A DNA stretch of 64,000 nucleotides from Ferruginibacter sp. (lineage in GTDB: Bacteria; Bacteroidota; Bacteroidia; Chitinophagales; Chitinophagaceae), in assembly GCA_014379905.1 (NCBI GenBank), contig JACMKX010000045.1:1-64000 (forward strand), read 5' to 3'. The notes beneath the pieces are model-generated. The model saw only the letters and a program-made list of their open reading frames with translations. It did no database searches and was not told where the DNA came from. Both the position numbers and the translations under genes were made by a program. Shown here piece by piece: positions 1-7,623 of the stretch. The stretch's first letter is position 1. Each line of letters begins with the position of its first letter.

Positions 1-1145
1 ATGAGGATGTAAAATATTCCGAAGAATTCCCTTAATCCGCTGCTTTCATTGATAACCCTCAGTTGCGCCGTGCCAGTGTTATGATTTACATTATAGATAT
101 ACCATTTGAAATCAGATGTAGTCGTAACCCAGTCTTCGGGATCAAATTGTGCAACCGAAACCCTGATATTTTCTATGTTTGTTCCGAAATCGGGAAGGTT
201 GATGGTAAAATTTCTTTCCTGTTTTCCATTCCAGCTACCAGTAACAGACACTGATTCGAATCCCATGCGCAGGGAAGAATTACCATTGCTCCGAACATGG
301 CCGTTGCCTTGTATGGTTACGTTCCCCTGCAGGTTGGTGTTTCCCTGTACAGTAGCATTGCCTTCAAAATAACTGTTGGCATTGTTTACCATCAACCCGT
401 AGCTCCCGTGGGTAGCACCGTTGATGCCAATTCTCCCGTTCACCCTGGCATTGCCATTGATGATGCCATCCCTGTTCACCTGCAGGTCTCCTAAAAAGGC
501 GGTCTCATCTACGGTGAGATTGCCATCAAAACCGGCTTGCGCCGATTGTACATGCAACCCATAAAAGCCGCTCGCCGGACCACCTATTCCAAGGTGCCCA
601 TTGACCCTGGCATTATCATCAATGGTTGTGTAGCCGGCTACATTCAGGATGCCTGAAAGCGCCGTGGTACCGGTAACATTTACATTGCCGCCCAAAAAAC
701 TATTGCCATTGTTATGCAACTTGTACTCAGGCAAACCTGCGCTGCCAATGGCGAGTCTTCCGTCGAACCTTCCCAAGCCAGTGGCCCAGATATCTGTATT
801 ACCCCGGATAACTCCGTTTACATGCAACGGGTAAGACGGGAGGTTAGTATTGATTCCAAGGAAGCCATTCGCACCAAGGGTCATTCTATTTTGTGCATTG
901 GTAAAAAACGACATACCATTTTGCCAGCCTGCCGACGTTTTTTTACTGGCTATACCTACATTACCACTGGTACCAAAAAGTAAAGCGGCAGAGTCTATGC
1001 CCCCGTCATTGGTATTGTTCTCATCCAGCAAAATTGAACCATTGACGGTTAATTTTTTTTGCGGGTTGGGAGAGCCTATTCCGATATTTTGTGCATACAG
1101 GCCAAATGATAAAAGTGAAAATAAAAGAACACTAATTGTTTTCAT
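1..1145 (-). CDS. Exported fibre-like protein with NxGIG-type repeats, 3' end cut by window
   Basis: Reading leftward from the ATG at 1145, the frame stays open to the window edge, so about 381 residues are visible and the C-terminus is missing. A signal peptide (MKTISVLLFSLLSFGLYA) is followed by QNIGIGSPNPQKKLTVNG, the opening seen on many Bacteroidota exported proteins whose repeats resemble phage tail fibres. Glycine- and asparagine-rich repeats follow. Two clear copies lie near residues 180 and 235, each starting NARVNG and then (H/R)(L/I)GI, about 57 residues apart. The last visible part (FTINLPDFGTNIENIRVSV onward) is non-repetitive and looks like a C-terminal beta domain. It probably forms an extended surface or extracellular structure. 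The gene at 17004 opens with the same motif but continues differently. No enzymatic function can be assigned. Confidence 0.8.
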   Translation of the reverse strand, partial: MKTISVLLFSLLSFGLYAQNIGIGSPNPQKKLTVNGSILLDENNTNDGGIDSAALLFGTSGNVGIASKKTSAGWQNGMSFFTNAQNRMTLGANGFLGINTNLPSYPLHVNGVIRGNTDIWATGLGRFDGRLAIGSAGLPEYKLHNNGNSFLGGNVNVTGTTALSGILNVAGYTTIDDNARVNGHLGIGGPASGFYGLHVQSAQAGFDGNLTVDETAFLGDLQVNRDGIINGNARVNGRIGINGATHGSYGLMVNNANSYFEGNATVQGNTNLQGNVTIQGNGHVRSNGNSSLRMGFESVSVTGSWNGKQERNFTINLPDFGTNIENIRVSVAQFDPEDWVTTTSDFKWYIYNVNHNTGTAQLRVINESSGLREFFGIFYIL

Positions 1146-1804
1146 GTGCTGATAGTTTATGATGTTGCATGTATTTTTAATGCCACGTAAAAGTATCAGT
1201 CCCTGTTTTGAATAAAAAGGGAGGGTTATCCATTGGCGAAATGGATTTACCCGGCGGTAAATAATGATGTTGAAAAAATAAGTTGTACTAGTAAACTGGG
1301 GGCATTTAGACTATGATAAACTTTCAGGTATGCTGCATGATATTCAATTTCACCGTTAAAAATTTTGAAAGTGAATATGAGATTCTCCATTGTTAGTATT
1401 GATATGTATTTCCCCCGGATAAAAATTTTAAAGATGTAGAAAAGACGAGGGTCAAATCAAATGGGCTGAAACCCATAAAAAGGGTCATGGCACGTGGCAG
1501 TGTCGAAACGATCGCCTGTTTTGCTACTGTAAAAGTTAAAGGACCCGATCGTGAGATCAGGAATATTGAAGGAATGAATCTTCAGTTGCATTAATAGTAA
1601 CCACACACCAATTTGGAACTTTCTACCGGGAGCAAAAGTGAAGCGAAGTAATCCAGGCAAAAAGAACAAGCAAAAATGAGAAAAAAGATAAGACTTTGGG
1701 CAGCAACCAGAATAATGAATTATTAAAACCGTTGTATTCACTTCCTATTTGTTCCTTTGTAATTTTATTAGTCTCCGTAGGAGTTTACCCTGCAGTTCAT
1801 TGGG
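1146..1804. other. Gene-poor stretch between the fibre-like gene and the cupin gene
   Basis: No convincing gene is seen in these 659 bases. A minus-strand frame of 94 codons (1457-1741) has a hydrophobic, cysteine-rich, low-complexity translation and no family resemblance. On the plus strand, roughly 1430-1597 reads without a stop into a short peptide ending in two stop codons. This could be a remnant of a gene, but I do not recognise it. Confidence 0.4.
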
Positions 1805-2383
1805 TTACCATTTCTTAAAGTGCTTAATCGGCGGACCCACCCGCTTCAGGCCATGCTCTTCCCGGAATTTATCCTGTTCTTCATCCGACATTCCTTTTGT
1901 TGCGCCTTCACTGATTTTTCTAAACATATCTTCCATCTTGCCGGCTGGTTGAAAAAACATTAAGAGCCTTCCTTCCCCTTCGCCAATTTTGGCAAAGCTA
2001 TGGGGTACCATCCGCGGTCCGAATACGCTATCACCCGGTTTTGCCTGGTAGGTTTTATCTCCGACTTTTATAATAAATTCTCCTTTTAGTACATACCACC
2101 ATTCATCCTGGGCATAATGGTAATGATGCGATGGCCCGCCTTCTTTTTCACGTATGGATTCAAAAACATACATGTCTCCATCTGTGTCGTCCGTAGAGAT
2201 TTTGGTATCAAATGTATCTCCCTCAAATAGGGAAATACTTTTATTATTCCTGTCTTTACCTGCGTCCACTTTAAAACCCTCTTTGTCTCTAAAGATCTTC
2301 ATTGATTTAGCGATGGAAATAACGGGAGAGAGCGCTAATGCGCCGACAGATAAACATGCTTTGAGAAAATTATTTCTTTTCAT
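1805..2383 (-). CDS. Exported cupin-domain protein
   Basis: This 192-residue protein starts with a signal-like segment (KRNNFLKACLSVGALALSP), in which the KRxxFLK pattern is weakly Tat-like. A single cupin domain covers about residues 65-150. Cupin motif 1 shows H87, H89 and E94 (SHHYHYAQDEWWYVLKGE), and motif 2 (PGDSVFGPRMVPHSF) carries H128, so the usual four metal ligands are all present. The last 45 residues are charged and helical. Cupins of this type are metal-binding beta-barrels with roles from dioxygenase to sugar binding, and the substrate cannot be read from sequence. The gene stands alone. The broken peptidase gene upstream on the same strand ends 14 bases inside its start. Confidence 0.85.
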   Translation of the reverse strand: MKRNNFLKACLSVGALALSPVISIAKSMKIFRDKEGFKVDAGKDRNNKSISLFEGDTFDTKISTDDTDGDMYVFESIREKEGGPSHHYHYAQDEWWYVLKGEFIIKVGDKTYQAKPGDSVFGPRMVPHSFAKIGEGEGRLLMFFQPAGKMEDMFRKISEGATKGMSDEEQDKFREEHGLKRVGPPIKHFKKW

Positions 2384-2895
2384 ATGTGGGCGTTTGAAAT
2401 AAAGATAATAAATATCTGTTTAAGCGTACATGGAGCCTAAAGGCTTTTATAAGGGGAGGAACACAAACCACTATAATAAATATCGAACATACGAAGGTCA
2501 TTTCGTTGGAACTGGAATGATGGTTAAGCAGCTGCCTTGTTACTACCATTTCATCACCGGCTCCTTTCATCACTTCACTTATTCTTCCAAAAGGAATATT
2601 TGCAAAAATTAAAGAAAATCCGAATGCTTTTGTGTTGTTATTGAAATGTGACAGCGGTACATTCCCAGCCACATCATTGCAAAGGAAAACACCGGCCCGG
2701 CAAGTGTTGCCAGCCAGAAACGGAATGTACCTGCGAACATCCCTTGCACAAAGCCTACACATTAAAATCCCTCGTTCCCCAGCATCCGCAAATAAAGCGA
2801 CCAACTACAGTGTGAACCATTTCATGTAATTCCAACATAATAACGGTGAGTAAGAAAAATGCGATGACGTACGGAAAAGATATTTTTATTTTCAT
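2370..2895 (-). pseudogene. Frameshifted membrane zinc metallopeptidase (HExxH)
   Basis: Three reading frames together give one recognisable protein. From the ATG at 2895 the first frame encodes a membrane helix and ELHEMVH, an HExxH zinc site at residues 24-28, then stops at 2755. The next stretch continues in a second frame with VGFVQGMFAGTFRFWLATL and AGPVFSFAMMWLGMYR. The third frame carries on from SHFNNNTKAFGFSLIFANIP to the stop at 2370. Each segment looks like natural membrane protein sequence, so two single-base indels (near 2757 and 2640) are the simplest explanation. HExxH followed by an AGP helix resembles site-2-protease-like or DUF3267-like peptidases. The family is inference. 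Sequencing error is possible, but two indels in one gene favour real decay. Confidence 0.7.
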
Positions 2896-3077
2896 GCTAC
2901 TGAAGTTGACGACTTTACAAAAACCCGGAGCGTGCAAATTAAAATTTATTAAGAAGGAGGGAAGCGGTATGTAGCAGGCGGCAGAGCGCAGATAGTAGTT
3001 GGAGCTAAACTGTGTAACAACCCTTTTGTAACAATTTTTTCTGTAACTGTAGGCTTCCCCGTATCAGTTTTTTAGTA

Positions 3078-3096
3078 TTTGTCATTTGGCAAAAAG
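3078..3096. promoter_or_regulatory. Palindromic box, candidate Crp/Fnr-family site
   Basis: TTTGTCATTTGGCAAAAAG is the same 19 bases found upstream of the Crp/Fnr gene (11083-11101) and nearly the same as the box before the SDR gene (10456-10474). It lies about 180 bases upstream of the broken peptidase start. Assignment to the regulator is inferred from the shared dyad. Confidence 0.5.
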
Positions 3097-3176
3097 GAAA
3101 AACTGGTAGTTCAAAAGAATTGATAGATAAATCAGCTAAAATGCTGATGCGACAAAAATCAGGAGATCATTAGCAA

Positions 3177-3797
3177 TTAATTTTCAGCAGCTGCTTCACT
3201 ATAGAGCTTCAGATACTTTACCCGATATTTATCAGATATCACTTTAACCTCTTTTTTGAAAGCCTCCAGCAATGCCGGCTGATCCGACAGGATCTTTTTC
3301 ATCGTTCCTTTCCACACATACTTGGGTCTGCCCGGCCCTGTAACCGCCATTATTTCAAAACCTGCAGGAAGGGCTGCGGTGGTAACTGCAGTTGCTATTG
3401 CCATTATAGGCGGACCGGCGGCCAGGATCATTTTTTCTTTGTATAAAAAATAGGGATGAGGCCCCAGTACCTGCGCCTTCCAATAATTATTCCCTATTAA
3501 AACTTTATACCTGATGAACACACTTTTCCCGTCGCAAAAGCCCCATATTTTATTGGCTTTTACAGTACCGCTGTGCAGTTTATAGGTGCCGGCAATAATG
3601 GTAGTATCTCTTTTACTGGCCCTGTAGAGTTCTGTTGTAAAATCTGCCGTGATAGATGGATTGTTATCCAGGTATTCCTGGTAAGTTTTGTAAAAGCCTT
3701 TTTTTAAGGGCTGATTGATGGTGCTGCTGCTATCAGTTTGGGCAAAACAATGTGTGTGTAGCACGAGGGTCAGTGATAGTATTTTAATGTATTTCAT
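3177..3797 (-). CDS. Exported protein, DUF6563-like
   Basis: This 206-residue protein has a signal peptide (MKYIKILSLTLVLHTHCFA|Q). The segment KKGFYKTYQEYLDNNPSI, then a conserved-looking core with KIWGFCDGKSVFIRY and GPHPYFLYKEK, resembles the DUF6563 group of secreted Bacteroidota proteins of unknown function. A hydrophobic stretch near residues 125-155 (ILAAGPPIMAIATAVTTAAL) may be a membrane or buried segment. The C-terminus is lysine- and tyrosine-rich. It is a lone gene in a run of unrelated minus-strand genes. The family match is from memory of sequence character and no function is proposed. Confidence 0.7.
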   Translation of the reverse strand: MKYIKILSLTLVLHTHCFAQTDSSSTINQPLKKGFYKTYQEYLDNNPSITADFTTELYRASKRDTTIIAGTYKLHSGTVKANKIWGFCDGKSVFIRYKVLIGNNYWKAQVLGPHPYFLYKEKMILAAGPPIMAIATAVTTAALPAGFEIMAVTGPGRPKYVWKGTMKKILSDQPALLEAFKKEVKVISDKYRVKYLKLYSEAAAEN

Positions 3798-4248
3798 AGT
3801 TTCAGGTATTTGTGTTGTTATGTGTAGGGGTTTTGAAATTAAATTTATAAAAGTTGAAGATATGAACTAAAGCTAAATTATTCACGTCGAGCCGAAACCG
3901 AAGCTGATAGCATTTTGATGTTGAAGAGTTAACCGAGAGTAGCCTGCGCATTAGCTTTAACGAAAATTTTGGACCAAAAACATTTAGTATACGGGTCAGT
4001 TTTGTACATTAATTTCTTTACGTGTTGGTAAGGGCATCAACCGATAAAACGGGTAATAATAAAAAATTCACTTCGCATGAAGTGGGTCTTTTATTCAGTA
4101 AGTGTAATGCTTATGTTGCCCCGTACAAAACGGTTAACAATTATTTTGACTACCTGGATTTGCAAAAAATTAGCCATATTACACGTTATGAAGTAAGTAT
4201 ATCTTCCGATACATTTAATGGAAGAGAGATATCAATACGGCTGTGTAT
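3798..4248. other. Spacer with a shared 16-nt word; no certain gene
   Basis: The word GAACTAAAGCTAAATT at 3864-3879 recurs exactly in another spacer of this region (9379-9394). A 76-codon plus-strand frame at 4022-4252 lacks a clear ribosome binding site, opposes all its neighbours and resembles nothing I know. I treat it as non-coding or a remnant. Confidence 0.5.
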
Positions 4249-5052
4249 TTAGTGATGGTTTAAATTTTGCTGATTCCAAAGTAACATACTACTATGTGTT
4301 GTTATCAATTGCAGCATTGAATTTTTAAAAGCAGCTGGCGTATTATCAATTGCCTGTTGCGTTATTTCATACTCATTTTTGTCGCGGAAGTTGGTGATAG
4401 CAACCAATAAATTTTTATCCTGGAAAACAGGCAGCCTGGGAAAATCATTTGTGGCCATTTCACTCACCCAAAACGAAATGTCCTCCACCTGTATGCTTTT
4501 AAGAAAAGGTATATACTCCGTTTCAAATAATTTTATGGCTTTTTCAATGGAGCCGTTACAAATCTAAAAATCAACAACCGTGATTTTTTGCCGCTTTTAA
4601 GTTGGGCATTTTTATGGAGTGGTTTTAATAAATAAACATTGTCAGAGTTTCATCATTTCATTTGCTCATTTACCATCTTGTTTCCAGGCCGGGCTATTAA
4701 TATAAAAATCATTCAAAAATTTTACTCTTGTTTTCATGTCAGTAAACCCCCGTAGCCAGACAAATCTGTCATTCATGCCACTAATTTTAAATTCTCCCAA
4801 TGTATAGCCACCCAATTCATTCATAGGAGCAACAAATTTTGAGCGAAAATAATGGCTGAACGTATCAGCCAGATTTGGTTTTAGCAAATAATTGCGAAGT
4901 TCTAACACATTAATGTCTTCGTGATTTTCTTGTTTGCCCGATGTCATAATATTTTCTTTTACTTGGTTTGACTTTTTTACAGAAATGGAGTTACAGCAAA
5001 CCAACATCAGCAAGGGCAATAGGATAGATAAATAATGTGCCTTGTAAATCAT
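4249..5052 (-). pseudogene. Broken NIPSNAP-family lipoprotein
   Basis: From the ATG at 5052 a lipoprotein-type signal (MIYKAHYLSILLPLLMLVCC) leads into a NIPSNAP half: NVLELRNYLLKPNLADTF, then DRFVWLRGFTDMKTRVKFL and SPAWK. The frame stops at 4666. Past that TGA the same frame reads ANEMMK. A second frame then reads SDNVYLLKPLHKNAQLKSGKK, and a third resumes with NGSIEKAIKLFETEYIPFL. VEDISFWVSEMATNDFPRLP and the stop at 4249 follow. The family usually has two ferredoxin-like halves, and NDFPRLPV..N.LV matches the second. One nonsense codon plus two indels make it a pseudogene. Members often act on small molecules, but the role here is lost. Confidence 0.8.
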
Positions 5053-5321
5053 TTTTTGAAATGCTCCTGCAAAGAAAGCAGATTGATATCTCTGTAACAA
5101 GTAGGTACAATATAGTATCCTACACACTAATAGTATACAAATGCGAATTTGGGGGGAAAAGCAAATGGCTATGAATTGATGCGGGAAGTTGGTGGGGGAT
5201 TGCGTTAAAATGATTGCTTTCGTTCAGGGCCCGGCGCTTTGCTGGTAGCAGATCTTGCTTGTATGCTCTTGTTAGCGGTTCGGGCTTTTTCATTGACTTT
5301 TTTCATTTGCCATTTGCTAAT

Positions 5322-5849
5322 TTAATTTGTCAAATGGTAACACACTAAATCAGGATCTGTTTTGTCAGCTACATTTGAATTCCTAAACGATAATTTCTCC
5401 AGCAGCTTTATGGATCCCTGGTTATCCCTGTGTGAGAATGCTTCAATTTTTTGAACTTTAATTGTATTAAACGCATAGTCAATGACTTCTTCTACAGCCT
5501 CTTTCATTATTCCCTTTCCTTGAAAGTTTGTCAAAAGTTCATAGCCGATTTCACACTTGTTATTTTCACCTGATAAGCTGAAAATACAAATTGTACCAAC
5601 CGATATGTTTTGGTCACTAAAGGTTATTGCCCAATATAAGGAGTTGCCTTTATCAGTATTCTCATTCACGTTATTTATAAAATTCCTTGCATCATCAATA
5701 GTATAGGCAGGTTTTCTGTTAAGATATTTATTTATTTCCCTTTCGGAACGCAAAGTGAAAATTTCCTGCTCGTCATCCATTGCTGGTTGCCTCAGCGTAA
5801 ACCTTTCCGTTGTCAAAACTGGAAAAGGGGTGAAGGTTTTGTTTAACAT
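5322..5849 (-). CDS. GNAT-family N-acetyltransferase (RimJ/RimL type)
   Basis: This 175-residue protein shows the full RimJ/RimL-type GNAT fold. The N-terminal strand (TTERFTLRQP) opens it, with VGTICIFSLSGENNKCEIGY as the central strands. The acetyl-CoA loop is QGKGIM at residues 110-115, and RDNQGSIKLLEKLSF near residues 141-155 matches the family's NxxSxxLLEKxGF helix. It transfers acetyl from acetyl-CoA to an amine, and the substrate (peptide N-terminus or small molecule) is unknown. The start overlaps the stop of the 78-codon frame upstream (ATGTTAA), which suggests translational coupling. A CCATTTG/CAAATGG inverted repeat (5310-5337) spans its stop codon. Confidence 0.88.
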   Translation of the reverse strand: MLNKTFTPFPVLTTERFTLRQPAMDDEQEIFTLRSEREINKYLNRKPAYTIDDARNFINNVNENTDKGNSLYWAITFSDQNISVGTICIFSLSGENNKCEIGYELLTNFQGKGIMKEAVEEVIDYAFNTIKVQKIEAFSHRDNQGSIKLLEKLSFRNSNVADKTDPDLVCYHLTN

Positions 5850-6079
5850 TTTATCGTATTTGGCTTGCTAGCATCCAGGGTCATCATGGCCTGACCGATG
5901 TAGCCCGGCATTGGCCCAGTAAGGCATTTCATTTCTTGTATGCCAGGGCTGTACCTGATTAAAGATGATGAATTTTTATTTGAAATGCAAAGCTTATCAA
6001 ACGTTCTGCCCTTTACTAAAGAGAGGGGAATTATGCCTGGTATACTTGTGTCTGCCAGTATTGCCCATTCCATGTTCAT
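5843..6079 (-). CDS. Small protein of unknown function
   Basis: This 78-codon frame is packed between the DUF5990 gene (18 bases upstream) and the GNAT gene, whose ATG overlaps its stop. That spacing, not the sequence, is the main reason to call it. The translation begins MNMEWAILADTSIPGIIPLS and has no signal peptide or clear motif. I do not recognise the family. It may be a remnant of a longer gene. Confidence 0.4.
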   Translation of the reverse strand: MNMEWAILADTSIPGIIPLSLVKGRTFDKLCISNKNSSSLIRYSPGIQEMKCLTGPMPGYIGQAMMTLDASKPNTIKC

Positions 6080-6097
6080 GTTGTGTGTCGTTTTATT

Positions 6098-6541
6098 TTA
6101 CATCCGATCAGAAATATGCCAACCTGTAAATGGTTTTACAGTCGCACAATTTGGTCCGTTGTCTTTTCCTGTACCAGGAACCTTTGCTTCTAAAATCTTG
6201 TTACTATCAGTTGACAGTTCTTTAATAGCAGGTAAACTAATCCCGGTTAAAGGGATTTTCAGCCTTCTACTCCAAAGGGTATCTTTTTGACCTGCATAGG
6301 TTCCAATATCTATATAAATGAAACGCTGATGAACGGGACCTTGTACAAATACACCAAGAAAGTTGGGAAGCCCATCTTTATTAAGCCTGGCAGTAACCGG
6401 GAACTCAAACGTTAAATTTTTATCGCGGGATCGTTGTATTTGAATTGTCTCGTATTTATTTCCACTTCCTTTTTGTAATCCAAAATCTACGCCAGCGGGT
6501 GGATTTTCTAAAACAATTCTTAGCGTTAATTCCTGGTTCAT
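6098..6541 (-). CDS. DUF5990 family protein
   Basis: This 147-residue cytoplasmic protein matches DUF5990 as I know it: an opening LTLRIVLENPPAGVDFGLQ, a central FVQGP and FIYIDIGTYAGQKDTLWSRR, then KIPLTGI and a C-terminal VPGTGKDNGPNCATVKPF. Length and motif order are normal. The function of the family is unknown. Members are often found in accessory regions. It is the first gene of a likely three-gene unit with the 78-codon frame and the GNAT gene downstream. Confidence 0.85.
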   Translation of the reverse strand: MNQELTLRIVLENPPAGVDFGLQKGSGNKYETIQIQRSRDKNLTFEFPVTARLNKDGLPNFLGVFVQGPVHQRFIYIDIGTYAGQKDTLWSRRLKIPLTGISLPAIKELSTDSNKILEAKVPGTGKDNGPNCATVKPFTGWHISDRM

Positions 6542-6576
6542 AAAGTTATAGAATTAGTATCTGAGCTGTTGGAAGG

Positions 6577-6936
6577 CTACACTCCTATTTCTTCAATACA
6601 TTTTTTTGTAAAATATTCAGTATGTCCGTCTTTTATATCTCCTAATTCAGTACATATTTGAAAATAAGGCAGTGCCGCTTTTTTTTCATTATTGTGAAAG
6701 TAAGCAAAGCCAACTCTATAGTTCCACAATGGGTCATTATTTCCATTGAGACTTTCAGACAAAAGAATTTTAAGTGCTTTTTCATTTTTCGATTTGTTCA
6801 CATAAGCACGACCCAAAATTCCTTTTAAATCATAGTTCCAGTCTTATTTAGGTAGTTTTTCAATTGTGTTAATTATCTCGGTGTATTTATTGTCTTTATA
6901 CCAATTATTTAGCTGTTTTGTTAAGCCTTTGTTCAT
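6577..6936 (-). pseudogene. TPR-type protein interrupted by one in-frame stop
   Basis: From ATG at 6936 the frame reads MNKGLTKQLNNWYKDNKYTE and then KLPK, meets TAA at 6844-6846, and continues in the same frame as DWNYDLKGILGRAYVNK to a stop at 6577. The 119-residue product is a small tetratricopeptide protein: the DPLWNYRVGFAYFHNNEKKA helix pair is typical. No frameshift is needed, and one substitution such as GAA to TAA explains the break. Reinitiation at a TTG at 6816 could in theory give a 79-residue C-terminal piece. Its normal partner domain, often DUF2185 or similar, is not seen nearby. Confidence 0.75.
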
Positions 6937-6964
6937 GTGAATGCTCTGGTTTTGGACGCAGTTT

Positions 6965-7444
6965 CTAAAATTTATGTTTTTGACTTTTAGATTGAAGGTT
7001 GATAAATGTTATCGATTTTTCTATTTTTTTCCTTTCCAATGTAGAGATTGAATCAATGTCATATTCAGATATTCCTGCAGTTAACTTATATGTCCCTCCT
7101 TTCTTTACTGAAAATACGATAAAATGTATGTGATTTTTGTCACCTCGATGGAGATACGTCAATAGCCAGGCATTGGTATATTTTTCAAATCGTCTAAATT
7201 CACGAATTGGTTTTTGAGGATTGTAATTCTTGTCGAGTTCTTTTTCGCCAACTTCATATATGTGTAAAGGACTCCCGTTTATTGAATCAACAATATTTCC
7301 TAATACAACAGGAAGGTATTTGATAGAATTAAAAATTATTATATGGCTTTTACCTAAAGGTCCTTTGGGTAAAAATGTACTATCCTGTGCTTGGCAATTA
7401 AATTTAATTACAAATATTAAAGTAATAAGAAAAGCTTTCTTCAT
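6965..7444 (-). CDS. Exported protein of unknown function
   Basis: I start this at the ATG at 7444, not at the upstream one at 7480, because the signal peptide MKKAFLITLIFVIKFNCQA|Q begins there. The mature part, about 140 residues, holds GKSHIIIFNSIKYLPVVLGN and a serine- and isoleucine-rich C-terminal portion (KKGGTYKLTAGISEYDIDSI). There are no cysteines after the signal and no domain I recognise. It lies alone between the TPR pseudogene and the serine hydrolase gene on the same strand. Confidence 0.65.
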   Translation of the reverse strand: MKKAFLITLIFVIKFNCQAQDSTFLPKGPLGKSHIIIFNSIKYLPVVLGNIVDSINGSPLHIYEVGEKELDKNYNPQKPIREFRRFEKYTNAWLLTYLHRGDKNHIHFIVFSVKKGGTYKLTAGISEYDIDSISTLERKKIEKSITFINLQSKSQKHKF

Positions 7445-7623
7445 AAACGAATTTTCATAATTGCGCCCAAAGTCGAGCATTGACGAAGTACGGGAAATGT
7501 GGTTGTGTCCGCCCGATGCTGAACTTACTTAAAGGTGAGGATTTATTTTGTAACTAACAAGACCAGCCTGATACTGGGCAGGGCGAAAAATTCCGGGGTT
7601 CGTTCTTGGGATTTATGCAATGC

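Noticed and set aside
1457-1741. Minus-strand frame of 94 codons
   Set aside because: Low-complexity, cysteine-rich translation with no signal, family or convincing ribosome site; not listed as a gene.
4022-4252. Plus-strand frame of 76 codons
   Set aside because: It opposes every neighbour, has no clear ribosome site and lies in a spacer with a shared word. A remnant is possible but not supported.
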